A stretch of DNA of 64,000 nucleotides from WSZJ01 sp964590435 (lineage in GTDB: Bacteria; Planctomycetota; MHYJ01; WSZJ01). Numbering within the stretch: position 1 is the stretch's first letter; each line of letters starts with the position of its first letter. The stretch is from positions 1-64,000 of the forward strand of contig CAZPWT010000071.1 in NCBI GenBank assembly GCA_964590435.1, given 5' to 3'. Below the pieces are notes generated by a model that was not told the DNA's origin, searched no databases, and saw only the letters and a list, made by a program, of their open reading frames with translations. Positions 16,591 to 25,041 of this stretch are shown in pieces. A program made the position numbers and the translations under genes.

Positions 16591-17447
16591 TCCGCCTCGG
16601 GACCCGCGGGAGTCCGCTGGCGATGTGGCAGGCGAAGCGCGTCCAGGGACTCCTGGAGGCGCGCGGGGCGGCGGTGGAAATCACCGTCATCAAGTCGAGC
16701 GGCGACGCGACGCAGGATCGGCCGGTGGAGCAGATCGGCGTGGGCGTTTTCACCAAGGAGCTCGAGGACGCGCTTCTCGACCGCCGGATCGACATCGCGG
16801 TGCATTCGCTGAAGGATCTTCCGTCGCAGACGGCGGCGGGGCTGGCGCTGGCGGCGGTGCCGGAGCGGGAGGACGCGAGGGACGCGGTGCTGGGGCGGGC
16901 GCTGGGGGCGCTGAAGTCGGGGGCGAAGGTGGCGACGTCGAGCCCGCGCCGGCAGCAATGGCTGGCGCGACGGTATCCGGCGCTCGCGGCGGTGGCGGTG
17001 CGGGGGAACGTCGACACGCGCGTGCGCAAGCTGGAGTCGGGGGAGTTCGACGCGCTGATGATGGCGGTGGCGGGGCTGCGGAGGCTCGGGCTGGACGGGA
17101 AGATCGCGGAGATCCTGCCGATCGGCGACCTGGTGCCGCCCGCGGGGCAGGCGGCGCTCGCCGTGGAGACCCGCGCCGGCGAGGAGTCGCTCGTCCGGGC
17201 GATCGACAACGCCGGGATCCACGCGGCGGTCGACGCCGAGCGCGCCCTGTTCCGGAACCTCCGCGCCGGCTGCCGCACGCCGCTCGGCGCCCACGCGACC
17301 TGGAACGGCGCCGCGCTCAGGCTCGAGGCGGATCTCGCCGGGCTCCGCGCTTCCGCCGAGGCCCCGCGCCCCGACGACGTCGCGGGCGTGGTCGCGGAGC
17401 AGCTTCGCAGGATGGGCGGCGAGGAGATCGTGAAGCGCTGGAGGTAA
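16587..17447 (+). CDS. hemC: Porphobilinogen deaminase (hydroxymethylbilane synthase)
   Basis: Joins four porphobilinogen units into hydroxymethylbilane. The protein has 286 residues from ATG 16587, which overlaps the hemA stop (ATGA) and begins MIRLGTRGSPLAMWQ, the usual family start. A GTG at 16563 would add eight non-family residues. Seen are KSSGDATQDRP, FTKELEDALLD, AVHSLKDLP, ATSSPRRQQW and RGNVDTRVRKL. The dipyrromethane cofactor cysteine is C229 in AGCRTPLGAHA. All key positions look intact. Confidence 0.95.
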   Translation: MIRLGTRGSPLAMWQAKRVQGLLEARGAAVEITVIKSSGDATQDRPVEQIGVGVFTKELEDALLDRRIDIAVHSLKDLPSQTAAGLALAAVPEREDARDAVLGRALGALKSGAKVATSSPRRQQWLARRYPALAAVAVRGNVDTRVRKLESGEFDALMMAVAGLRRLGLDGKIAEILPIGDLVPPAGQAALAVETRAGEESLVRAIDNAGIHAAVDAERALFRNLRAGCRTPLGAHATWNGAALRLEADLAGLRASAEAPRPDDVAGVVAEQLRRMGGEEIVKRWR

Positions 17448-17451
17448 GCCG

Positions 17452-18588
17452 TTACGCGGCGCGGCGCCGGGCGATCGCGGCGCGGAGAACGGACGCGACG
17501 AGGACGAGCAGGAACAGCGCGATCGAGGCGGCGTTCCCGAGCCCTGCCCACTGGCGGACGTCCATCCACGGCCCGAAGTCCGCGGCGATGCGCGCCACGA
17601 GCGTCGCGTGCAGGAAGACCAGCGGGACGTAGAACGCCCGCGACCAGGCGACCTCGAGCCCGCTGATCGCGGGCAGGATGATCGGCGCGTGGGCGAAGAT
17701 CATGCTGATTACGAACCCCAGGAAGATGCAGTGGTACGCGGCGTCGCGCGGGAAGGGCCCCCACGAGGTGGCGTACCAGGCGAAGATGGCGCCGGCCGCG
17801 AGGAGCCAGACGTAGCCGGCGAGGAGGCCCGAGGCGACGAAGCGCGGGAGTCCCTTGAGCCGGATCGTCCGCCTTGCGACGTCGCACCGCAGCATCCAGA
17901 GGGCGAGAAGAGCCAAGGCGGCGCCGAAGACGCGAAGTTCGACGGCGTTGCGCGCGGTGGTCCAGCCAAGCGATCCCAGAAGGAGGACCCCTTCGGCGCC
18001 GAAAACCCAGACGGCCCGGCGCGACAGCCGCACGACGCGGCTGAGCTCGAGCCGCTCGCTGGCGATGGTCAGCACGAGGAACCCGATCCACCAGAGAACG
18101 GCCTGGGAAAGCGGTCTCTCCAGCGCCCAGATCAGGTTCCCCGCGGCGAGCGCGCCAGCCCCGGCGGCGAGTGCCGCGGTGAACAGCGCGGGCTGCCTGC
18201 GGGCGATGAGAAGGGATTCCGCGAAGAGCGCGAGGGCCGACGCGGCGAAGAGGGCGCGCGGGACCAGCGGCTTGAGCTCAAGCGCCCCCGGCAGCCCCGC
18301 CACGAGCGCCACGGCCCCGCCGGCCGCGAGCGCGGGCGAAAGCCACCCCCACCAGCGCCCCAGCGCCACGGCGCGCTCGATCCCGATCACCGTCCCCAGG
18401 AACCCGCAGACCATGATCGCGCCGTGCATCGCCGGCAGGTCCTCGAGCGGCATTTCCCACTCCGCCCACCCGATGCGCACCAGCCCCGCCCAGACCGCAA
18501 CCGCCAGCGCCGCCACAGCCGCCAGCGCCACCGGCGCCTTCCCGAGCGCCCCCGCGACGCTTCCCTTCGCCGCGCCCTCCCCTACCAT
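17452..18588 (-). CDS. NnrS-like polytopic membrane protein
   Basis: A 378-residue protein with about ten to twelve hydrophobic segments. MHGAIMVCGFLGTVIGIERAV and FLGFVISMIFAHAPIILPAI, each with a membrane histidine, resemble NnrS-type proteins linked to nitric oxide resistance and denitrification in other bacteria. Start ATG 18588 overlaps the end of the MIP18-family gene by seven bases, so the two are coupled. Family assignment is moderate; haem or copper binding is only inferred. It converges with hemC, with four bases between stops. Confidence 0.65.
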   Translation of the reverse strand: MVGEGAAKGSVAGALGKAPVALAAVAALAVAVWAGLVRIGWAEWEMPLEDLPAMHGAIMVCGFLGTVIGIERAVALGRWWGWLSPALAAGGAVALVAGLPGALELKPLVPRALFAASALALFAESLLIARRQPALFTAALAAGAGALAAGNLIWALERPLSQAVLWWIGFLVLTIASERLELSRVVRLSRRAVWVFGAEGVLLLGSLGWTTARNAVELRVFGAALALLALWMLRCDVARRTIRLKGLPRFVASGLLAGYVWLLAAGAIFAWYATSWGPFPRDAAYHCIFLGFVISMIFAHAPIILPAISGLEVAWSRAFYVPLVFLHATLVARIAADFGPWMDVRQWAGLGNAASIALFLLVLVASVLRAAIARRRAA

Positions 18589-18920
18589 CCCATCGCCTTC
18601 CGCGCCTCCGGCGTCATCATCTCGTTCGTCCAGGGCGGATCCCACACGAGCTGCACGTCGCACTTCGCCACCCCGGGCACCCCCATCTCGATCGCGCGCC
18701 GCGCCCCCTCGATGATCTGCGGCCCCACCGGGCACGCCCGGCTCGTCATCGTCATCTTGACCCACACGTTCTGCCCGTCGATCTCGATCTCGTAGACGAG
18801 CCCCAGCCCCACGATGTCCAGCCCGAGCTCCGGGTCCACGATCCCTCCCAGGACCTCGGCGACCTTCGCGGTCGTCGGGACGTCCGTCCTCCCCGCAATC
18901 CCCCGGTCGATCAGCCTCAT
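18582..18920 (-). CDS. MIP18-family (DUF59) iron-sulfur assembly protein
   Basis: A 112-residue protein of the SufT/PaaD/MIP18 group that helps build or deliver iron-sulfur clusters. The core is LGGIVDPELGLDIVGLGLVY followed by the MTMTSRACPVG segment containing the conserved cysteine, and a VWDPPWTNEMMTPEARKA-type tail. It is likely cotranscribed with the downstream NnrS-like gene. Similar pairs occur in nitric-oxide and denitrification clusters, suggesting repair or maturation under nitrosative stress; this is inference. Confidence 0.85.
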   Translation of the reverse strand: MRLIDRGIAGRTDVPTTAKVAEVLGGIVDPELGLDIVGLGLVYEIEIDGQNVWVKMTMTSRACPVGPQIIEGARRAIEMGVPGVAKCDVQLVWDPPWTNEMMTPEARKAMGW

Positions 18921-19029
18921 GCCCCGTCTCTCCTTCCCGAGTGGCGGCGCCCCACGGCGGGGCGACGGGGGAAATGTGGCATGAAGCGCCGGAATCGTCC
19001 ACTCCCTTCCCTCGCCCGGACCGGGGCGA

Positions 19030-19057
19030 TTGAATACTTGAACAATTGATCAATAAT
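19030..19057 (+). promoter_or_regulatory. arsR-zntA promoter with overlapping dyad operator
   Basis: TTGAAT at 19030-19035 and AATAAT at 19052-19057 are spaced 16 bases, a plausible sigma-70-type promoter. The perfect palindrome ATTGATCAAT (19045-19054) lies within it, and a wider TGAA...TTCA symmetry frames it, as in ArsR/SmtB operators. Binding there by the adjacent ArsR would block polymerase until zinc releases it. Confidence 0.55.
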
Positions 19058-19097
19058 TCAGTTGACCTCCGGAAGCGGCGCGGGGCATCATCCAGGC

Positions 19098-19400
19098 ATG
19101 CCCCCACGCCGCCTGCCGCCCCGCGTCCTGCGCGAAGCCGAGCGCATATTCTCCGCCCTCGCCGACCGCACCCGTCTCCGGCTGCTGTTCGCCCTCCTCA
19201 ACGCCCGCGAGGTCCGCGTCACCGACCTCGCGGCCGGGCTCGGGTGCAGCCTCTCCGCCCTGTCCCACCAGCTCGCAAAACTCCGCGACCGCCGCATCGT
19301 GACCGCCCGCCCCGAGGGGCGCGTCGTCTGGTACGCCCTCAGCGACGCCCACGTCGCCACCGTCCTCCGCCAGGCCCTCCGGCACGCAGAACACCCGTGA
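19098..19400 (+). CDS. ArsR/SmtB-family zinc-responsive repressor
   Basis: A 100-residue winged-helix repressor. FSALADRTRLRLLFALLNA and LGCSLSALSHQLAKLRDRRIV form the DNA-binding core. The helix-3 CxC metal site of CadC/ArsR is absent (EVRVTDLA). The helix-5 site is intact: D83-x-H85, ten residues, H96-x-x-H99, the same ligand set as CzrA. This predicts zinc or cobalt sensing. I chose ATG 19098 over a TTG at 19062 that would lie too close to the promoter. Its stop overlaps the start of the metal ATPase (GTGA), which it presumably controls. Confidence 0.88.
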   Translation: MPPRRLPPRVLREAERIFSALADRTRLRLLFALLNAREVRVTDLAAGLGCSLSALSHQLAKLRDRRIVTARPEGRVVWYALSDAHVATVLRQALRHAEHP

Positions 19401-21775
19401 ACGCCGCCCTCCCTCTTCCCGCCCTCGTCGATCCCCGCTGCGGACGCTGCGAGGAAGAGCTGGCCGCTTCGCTGCGGCGGCTGCCCGGCGTCCGCGGGGC
19501 GCGCCTCGACGCCGACGCCGAGGCGCTCGCGGTGGAGTTCGACGAAGCGGCGCTGACGCGGGACCGGCTCGCGGAGGAGGCTCGCCGCGTCGCGCGCGAC
19601 ATCGCGGGGCGCTCCTGGCACCGGTCATGGTCGGTCAGCGGGATGGACTGCCCCGGATGCGGCGTGGGGATCTCGAAGGCCGTCATGCGCGTCCCTGGCG
19701 TCGCCTGGGCCGGCGTCGACTTCGGCGCGGGCCGGCTCGTCGTGGACGCCGACTCCGCCGCCGCGCCCCTTGTCGCCGAGGAAGTCCGCCGGCTCGGCTA
19801 CGGCGTCAGCGATGCGGCCGCCGGTCAAGCCGCCGCCCGCTCCGCCTCGCCCCGCCTCCCCCTCGCCTCCACCCTCCCCCCCGCCCTCGGCGCACTTCCC
19901 CTCGCCGCCGCCTTCGTCCTGCAGTGGGCGCACCGCCCCGGGCCGTCCGCCGCCGCATTCGCTGTCTCCCTCGCCATCACCGGCATCCCCGCCCTCGTGC
20001 GCGGCCTCCGCATGGCGTGGAAATCCCGCTCCTTCGACATGTTCTTCCTCATGAGCCTCGCCTGCGGCGGCGCGGCAGCCATGGGCGACTGGAGCGAGGC
20101 CGCAACCGCCATGTTCCTGTTCTCCCTCGGTACGCTCATCGAGGCCGTGACCTTCGGCCGCGCCCGCGACGCCATCCGCGGCCTCGTCGACCTCGCCCCT
20201 CGCGACGCCACCATCCGCACCAATGGCGACGAAAAACGCGTCCCCGTCGCCGACCTCCTCCCCGGCATGGTCGCCCTCGTCCGCCCCGGCGAACGCTTCC
20301 CCGCCGATGGCACCGTCGCCGGCGGCGAATCGTCGGTGAGCGAAGCGTTCATCACGGGGGAAGCGGCGCCGGTGGAGAAGCGCGAGGGCTCCCCGGTCTA
20401 CGCCGGCACGCTCAACGGGCGCGGCGCGCTGGAAGTCCGCATCACGCGCACCGTCGCCGACGCCACGGTCAACCGGATCGTCGATCTCGTCGAGAAGGCG
20501 CAGTCGCGCCGCGCGCCCTCGCAGCGCTTCATCGATCGCTTCGCACGCGTCTACACCCCGCTCGTCCTGCTCCTGGCGCTCGGCGTCGCCGCCGTCCCGC
20601 CCCTCGTCTTCCACGCCCCTTGGACCCCGTGGCTCGGCCGCGCCCTCACCCTCCTCGTCGTATCCTGCCCGTGCGCCCTCGTCCTCTCCACCCCCGTCAC
20701 CATCCTCGCCGCCATCGCCGCCGCGTCGCGCCAGGGAGTGCTCTTCAAGGGAGGCGCCGCCCTCGAATCCCTCGGCCGCGTCCACGCCGTCGCGTTCGAC
20801 AAGACCGGCACCCTGACGGAAGGCGCCTTCGAGGTCGCCGCCGCAGAGCCGTTCGGCATCCCCGAGCCGGAATTCCTCCGCCGCGCCGCCGTCGCCGCCC
20901 TCGCGGGCGAACATCCCCTCTCCCGCGCCGTCGTCGCCCGCGCCCACGGCGAGGAAATCCGCCCCGAGGGCGCGCGGCTCTACGAAGCGCTTCCCGGTCT
21001 CGGCGCGCGCGTCGAGATCGGCGGCGTCGAGCACCTCTTCGGCTCGCTGCGCCTGTTGCGCGACAGGGATTTCCCCCTCGGCGAGGCTGAGGCGGTCGTC
21101 GCCCGCCACGAGGCCGAGGGGCGGACCTGCGCGATCCTCGCGACGCGCGAAGGGCCGGTCGGCGTGATCGCGTTCTCCGACCGCGTCCGGGATCACGCCG
21201 CCGCCGCCGTGCGCGACCTGCGCGCCGCCGGCATCAAGTGGGTTTCCATGCTCACGGGCGACTCCGCACCCGCCGCCGCCGCCGCTTCCGCCCGTCTCGG
21301 CCTCGACGAAGTCCGCAGCTCGCTGCTGCCGCAGGACAAGCTCGCGGCGGTCGCGGACCTGCGCGCCCGCCACGGCCGCCTCGCGATGGTCGGCGACGGC
21401 GTCAACGACGCCCCCGCCCTCGCCGCCTCCGACGCCGGCGTCGCCATGGGCGCCGCAGGCTCCGACGCCGCCCTCGAGGCCGCCGACATCGCCCTCATGT
21501 CCCCGGACCTACGGCAGCTCCCCTTCGCCATCCGGCTGGGCCGAAGCGCCACGCGGGTGATCGCGCAGAACGTGGCGATCGCGATCGCGTTCAAGCTGAT
21601 GTTCCTCGCGCTTGCGTCGGTGGGGCTCGCGAATCTGTGGATGGCGGTCATTGCGGACGTCGGCGTGTCGCTCCTCGTCATCTTCAACGGCCTTCGGCTC
21701 CTCGGCGGCCCGCGACGGGCTCCCGCCGCCGAACCTCACTCCCACGCCGGCGATTGCGGGTGCACCGCCGGATGA
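19397..21775 (+). CDS. zntA: P1B-type heavy-metal exporting ATPase, Zn/Cd type
   Basis: A 792-residue metal efflux pump of the inner membrane. The N-terminus has a divergent metal-binding segment (DPRCGRCEEE) and an HMA domain with GMDCPGCGVG near residue 85. P-type signatures follow in order: FITGEAAP, the transmembrane CPC in VVSCPCALVLS (about residue 423), the phosphorylation site DKTGT (about 468), EHPLSRAVV, and GDGVNDAP. A lysine in FKLMFLAL and an aspartate in ADVGVSLLV of the last helices fit the Zn/Cd/Pb subgroup. The tail HSHAGDCGC is another likely metal ligand set. GTG start coupled to arsR. Confidence 0.92.
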   Translation: MNAALPLPALVDPRCGRCEEELAASLRRLPGVRGARLDADAEALAVEFDEAALTRDRLAEEARRVARDIAGRSWHRSWSVSGMDCPGCGVGISKAVMRVPGVAWAGVDFGAGRLVVDADSAAAPLVAEEVRRLGYGVSDAAAGQAAARSASPRLPLASTLPPALGALPLAAAFVLQWAHRPGPSAAAFAVSLAITGIPALVRGLRMAWKSRSFDMFFLMSLACGGAAAMGDWSEAATAMFLFSLGTLIEAVTFGRARDAIRGLVDLAPRDATIRTNGDEKRVPVADLLPGMVALVRPGERFPADGTVAGGESSVSEAFITGEAAPVEKREGSPVYAGTLNGRGALEVRITRTVADATVNRIVDLVEKAQSRRAPSQRFIDRFARVYTPLVLLLALGVAAVPPLVFHAPWTPWLGRALTLLVVSCPCALVLSTPVTILAAIAAASRQGVLFKGGAALESLGRVHAVAFDKTGTLTEGAFEVAAAEPFGIPEPEFLRRAAVAALAGEHPLSRAVVARAHGEEIRPEGARLYEALPGLGARVEIGGVEHLFGSLRLLRDRDFPLGEAEAVVARHEAEGRTCAILATREGPVGVIAFSDRVRDHAAAAVRDLRAAGIKWVSMLTGDSAPAAAAASARLGLDEVRSSLLPQDKLAAVADLRARHGRLAMVGDGVNDAPALAASDAGVAMGAAGSDAALEAADIALMSPDLRQLPFAIRLGRSATRVIAQNVAIAIAFKLMFLALASVGLANLWMAVIADVGVSLLVIFNGLRLLGGPRRAPAAEPHSHAGDCGCTAG

Positions 21776-23085
21776 ACCCGATCCGCGCCTTCCTCGTCGT
21801 CGTCTTCGTCTTCACCGGCGTGATGTCGGTCCGCCGCGTCTACACCCTCAAGACCGACTTCGACGGCTTCTGGCGCGCCGGCCGCGCCGTCCTCGACGGC
21901 CACGACACCTACACCCCCACCCCCGGCCCCGCCGCAGACAGGCTGCTCTTCCCCTCCCTCCGCAAATCCGCCACGGCCGACCCCGACGATTCCGAAAGCA
22001 CCGAATCCGCCGTCCTCCGCTACCTCCCGTTCTTCGGGCTCTTCATGGCCCCCTTCGCCCTCCTCCCGATGGACGCCGCGTCCCTCGCCTGGCACGTCTT
22101 CTCGTTCGCGGCGCTGATCGTCGGGCTCAAGAGCGCGTTCCGACTCTCCGGCCGCGACCGCCCGCTGGACTCGGGAGACGCGGTCGCGGTGCTGCTGACG
22201 ACGGCCGTCTTCTGGGCCGACGCGTTCACCATGGGGCAGATCGGCCTCGTCACTCTCGCCCTCTCCCTCGCCGCCATCGACCTCGCCCGATCCCGCCCCT
22301 GGCTCGGCGGCGCCCTCGCCGGCCTCGCCGCCGCCATCAAGGTCACCCCCGCCGTCCTGGGCGTCTACTTCCTCCTGAAGCGCCGCTGGGCTGCGGCCGC
22401 GGCCTGCGCCGCGGCCTTCGCGCTTTGCTGCGCACTCACCGTCCCCGTCTGGGGCGCCGGCCGGGCCCGGGAAATGCACGACTCCTGGCTGCGCGAAAGG
22501 GCTTCGACCGCGGGCGCGAAGTTCTTCGAGAAGGGCGAGTCCGTCCGCTACCAGAACCAGTCGCTTCATGCCTGGGCCTCCCGCGTCTTCATGGACGTCA
22601 ACGCAGGACGCAGCCGGAAGCCCTTCCGGATCAACGTGGCGAACCTGTCGCCGGGCGCGGTCGCCTGGATCGTACGGATCCTGCAGGTCCCGCTGGGCGC
22701 GCTGTGCCTGCTGGCATTCTTCGCGCGGCGACCGGGGGAGCCGATGACGCTGGCGGAAGCGGGGCTGCTGTGCTCGGTGACGACGTTCCTGGCGCCGATC
22801 GCGTGGACGTTTCACCTCGCGGTGATGATCCCCGCCGTCGCCGCGATCCTGGACCGGCGCGCCGAGCCCGAGTTCCGCCGCTGGTTTTTCGCAATTCTGC
22901 TGCTCGAGTTCGGGATGGTGCACTCGATCCCGCGCGCCCTCGGGCTGCCGATGTTCGCGTGCCTCGCGGCGACACTCGGCGCATGGCGAGCCGTCATGAA
23001 GGAACGCGCGGGGTTGATCTGCGTCCCGCCCGGTTCACGCATGGAAGCGCGGGCGGCAGAGTCGCACGTTCCTGCCCCGCGCTGA
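21772..23085 (+). CDS. GT87-like (DUF2029) membrane glycosyltransferase
   Basis: A 437-residue polytopic protein with about nine to eleven membrane segments. The N-terminal TDFDGFWRAGRAVLDGHDTY carries the acidic residue typical of GT-C glycosyltransferases that use polyprenyl-phosphate mannose. KVTPAVLGVYFLLKRRW also fits GT87. It would add sugars, probably mannose, to an envelope glycan on the outer face of the inner membrane. It overlaps the zntA stop (ATGA) although the functions are unrelated, so it may simply ride on that transcript. Confidence 0.75.
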   Translation: MNPIRAFLVVVFVFTGVMSVRRVYTLKTDFDGFWRAGRAVLDGHDTYTPTPGPAADRLLFPSLRKSATADPDDSESTESAVLRYLPFFGLFMAPFALLPMDAASLAWHVFSFAALIVGLKSAFRLSGRDRPLDSGDAVAVLLTTAVFWADAFTMGQIGLVTLALSLAAIDLARSRPWLGGALAGLAAAIKVTPAVLGVYFLLKRRWAAAAACAAAFALCCALTVPVWGAGRAREMHDSWLRERASTAGAKFFEKGESVRYQNQSLHAWASRVFMDVNAGRSRKPFRINVANLSPGAVAWIVRILQVPLGALCLLAFFARRPGEPMTLAEAGLLCSVTTFLAPIAWTFHLAVMIPAVAAILDRRAEPEFRRWFFAILLLEFGMVHSIPRALGLPMFACLAATLGAWRAVMKERAGLICVPPGSRMEARAAESHVPAPR

Positions 23086-23149
23086 CCAAACCGGGGCGCG
23101 TGTCCCCTCGATCGCGATCCTTCGACTCGGCCTGCGGCCTCGCTCAGGA

Positions 23150-23204
23150 TAAGCCGGGCCGAGCGGGGTTCTGACGCGAGAAAACGATTCCTCGGCCCGG
23201 CTTA
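23150..23204. terminator. 14-bp perfect inverted repeat between convergent genes
   Basis: TAAGCCGGGCCGAG (23150-23163) and CTCGGCCCGGCTTA (23191-23204) are perfect complements with a 27-base loop, between the ends of the GT87-like and methyltransferase genes. The right arm contains the TAA stop of the minus-strand gene. No T-run follows. The bases just before (23120-23150) look like a short dispersed motif seen in many GC-rich genomes. Confidence 0.45.
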
Positions 23205-23804
23205 GAGCCAGGCCGGCACCCACCCGGCAATCGCCGCCGGGACCTGAAGCCACGGCACCAGCCCCGCGCGCTTCAGCCACAGCGCCACCGCCACGCCCAC
23301 CACCAGCAGCCAGATCCCGTGCTCGTGATTCCGCGACACCGCCTGCTTCAGGCTGAACTCCGTCGGCTCCTTCGACTCGTACGGCACCACGCGCGGCACC
23401 AGGCTGCTCACCGAGACCACGTAGTTCGCGTAATCCATTCCGAAGCGCCGCAGCAGCCGCTGGCCTTCCTGCCGCTGTTTGCGGGGCATGGTGAAGAGAT
23501 GAAACATGACGTGGAACAGCGCGAGCAGGCCGAAGTTCCCGGACGCCGTGAGGATGCCCGAGACCGTGAACATCGAGCCGAAGTACATCGGGTCGCGCAG
23601 GAAACGGTAAGGACCGCCCGTCGAGAGCTTGTCGTTCTTGATGAGGCAGCCCGCGCTCCAGAGCCGCATGGCGAGGCCGATCGCGGTCAGGCCGATCCCG
23701 ACGCCGAGGATCCACCCGGTCTGGGGCCGCGCCAGGGTGAGCCACGCGAGCCCGAAAGGAATGATGAGGCCGTTGCGCCAGGTGATTTCGGACGGGCGGA
23801 TCAT
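23202..23804 (-). CDS. Isoprenylcysteine/phospholipid methyltransferase-family membrane protein
   Basis: A 200-residue membrane protein of the ICMT/PEMT-like family. LSTGGPYRFLRDPMYFG is the family core (usually G-P-Y-x-x-x-R-H-P-x-Y; here His is Asp), lying at the membrane face where SAM binds. A second hallmark, R-x-E-E, is not clear. It probably methylates a lipid or small hydrophobic acceptor. It has about five hydrophobic segments. The 61-base gap from the upstream M20 gene suggests it may share that transcript. Confidence 0.72.
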   Translation of the reverse strand: MIRPSEITWRNGLIIPFGLAWLTLARPQTGWILGVGIGLTAIGLAMRLWSAGCLIKNDKLSTGGPYRFLRDPMYFGSMFTVSGILTASGNFGLLALFHVMFHLFTMPRKQRQEGQRLLRRFGMDYANYVVSVSSLVPRVVPYESKEPTEFSLKQAVSRNHEHGIWLLVVGVAVALWLKRAGLVPWLQVPAAIAGWVPAWL

Positions 23805-23865
23805 GTTGGGTTCCGAAGGGAAACGGGGATTGTCGCGAATTTCCCGTGAATGCCGAGAAAACGCT

Positions 23866-25041
23866 TCATGAACATTTCATGAATGCAGCCGCCCGGGCGT
23901 ACGCCTCCAGCCCCGTCCGCAACCCGCGGATCTCCACCGACTCGTCCGTGATGTGGCACCCGCCCTCTTCCGCCGGGGAGTACCCCACCGTCGGGATCCC
24001 CGCGGCGCTCGTCAGCCGCCCGTCCGTCGCGAACTTCCAGACCCCAATCTTCGGCGTCCGGCCGCTCGCCCCCCTCACGGCCGCCGCCATCCGCTTCACC
24101 AGCGCGTGGCCGCGGTCCGTCACGAACCCGTCCTGCGTCGTGGAGACGCCCTTCTCCTCGTACCCCGTGTAGGCCCGGTAGTCCTTGGCCGGGAGGTCGA
24201 CCTCGAAGCGCCCGCCGATGTTTTTTTTGAGCCAGCGAGCGGCGTCCGCGGGGCGCTCGACCGTCGACCGCCAGTCGAGGAACACCTTCGTAACGCCCGG
24301 GATCACGTTCGACGACGTCGCATCCACCTGCACCAGCGTCGGGGCGATCGTCGAGGGGCCGAGCAGCGGGTGCCGAGGCAGCCGCACCACGGCCTTTTCC
24401 AGTTTCGCGAGGAAGCGCGCCGCGTCGTAGTTCGGGTTGCGCGCCAGTTTTGGCATCGACGCATGCCCCGCCTTCCCGCGGAACGTCACCCAGACCGCCA
24501 TCCGGCCGCGATGCCCGATCCGCACGTTCCCGTCCGTGGGTTCCCCGATGACGCACAGGTCCGGCCGGCGGCCGTGCTTCAGCAGGTAGCGCGTCCCGAG
24601 CCCCCCCGTTTCCTCCATCACGACCGCCGCCACCACGACGTCCCCGTCCGGCGTCACCCCGGCGCGCTTCAGCGCCCCGCCCGCGTGCACCATCATCGCG
24701 AGCGCGCCCTTCATGTCCGTCGCGCCCCGCCCCCGGAGCCGCCCGCCCTCGACCGCCCCACTGAACGGGCCGCCGCTCTTCCACGCCTTCTCCTCGCCGG
24801 GCGAGACGTGGTCCATGTGCCCGTTGAGCATCAGCACCGGCCCGCTGCCGCCGCGGATCGTCCCGATCACGTTCCCCGCGCCGTCCTGCTCGACCGCGTC
24901 GTAGCCGAGGTCCGCCATCTCGCGCGCCACGACCTTCGCGATCGCCGCCTCCTGCCCCGGCATCGACGGCGTCCGCACCAGCCGCCGCGCGAAATCCAGC
25001 GCGCCGGGAAACGCCGCCTCGCAGGCCGCGCGCAGGTTCAC
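23866..25041 (-). CDS. M20-family metallohydrolase (ArgE/DapE/YgeY-like)
   Basis: A 391-residue two-zinc amidohydrolase. The metal-binding residues are in LNGHMDHV, RGRGATDMKG, VMEETGG, GEPTD and the late GGCHITDE. Between them IGHRGRMAVWVTFRGKAGHAS is the dimerisation domain, with its active-site histidine. The GHRGRM block resembles YgeY-type hydrolases more than DapE. The substrate is likely an N-acyl amino acid or dipeptide. The start is GTG 25041, overlapping the phosphomannose isomerase stop (GTGA). A direct repeat TTCATGAA brackets the stop. Confidence 0.85.
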   Translation of the reverse strand: MNLRAACEAAFPGALDFARRLVRTPSMPGQEAAIAKVVAREMADLGYDAVEQDGAGNVIGTIRGGSGPVLMLNGHMDHVSPGEEKAWKSGGPFSGAVEGGRLRGRGATDMKGALAMMVHAGGALKRAGVTPDGDVVVAAVVMEETGGLGTRYLLKHGRRPDLCVIGEPTDGNVRIGHRGRMAVWVTFRGKAGHASMPKLARNPNYDAARFLAKLEKAVVRLPRHPLLGPSTIAPTLVQVDATSSNVIPGVTKVFLDWRSTVERPADAARWLKKNIGGRFEVDLPAKDYRAYTGYEEKGVSTTQDGFVTDRGHALVKRMAAAVRGASGRTPKIGVWKFATDGRLTSAAGIPTVGYSPAEEGGCHITDESVEIRGLRTGLEAYARAAAFMKCS

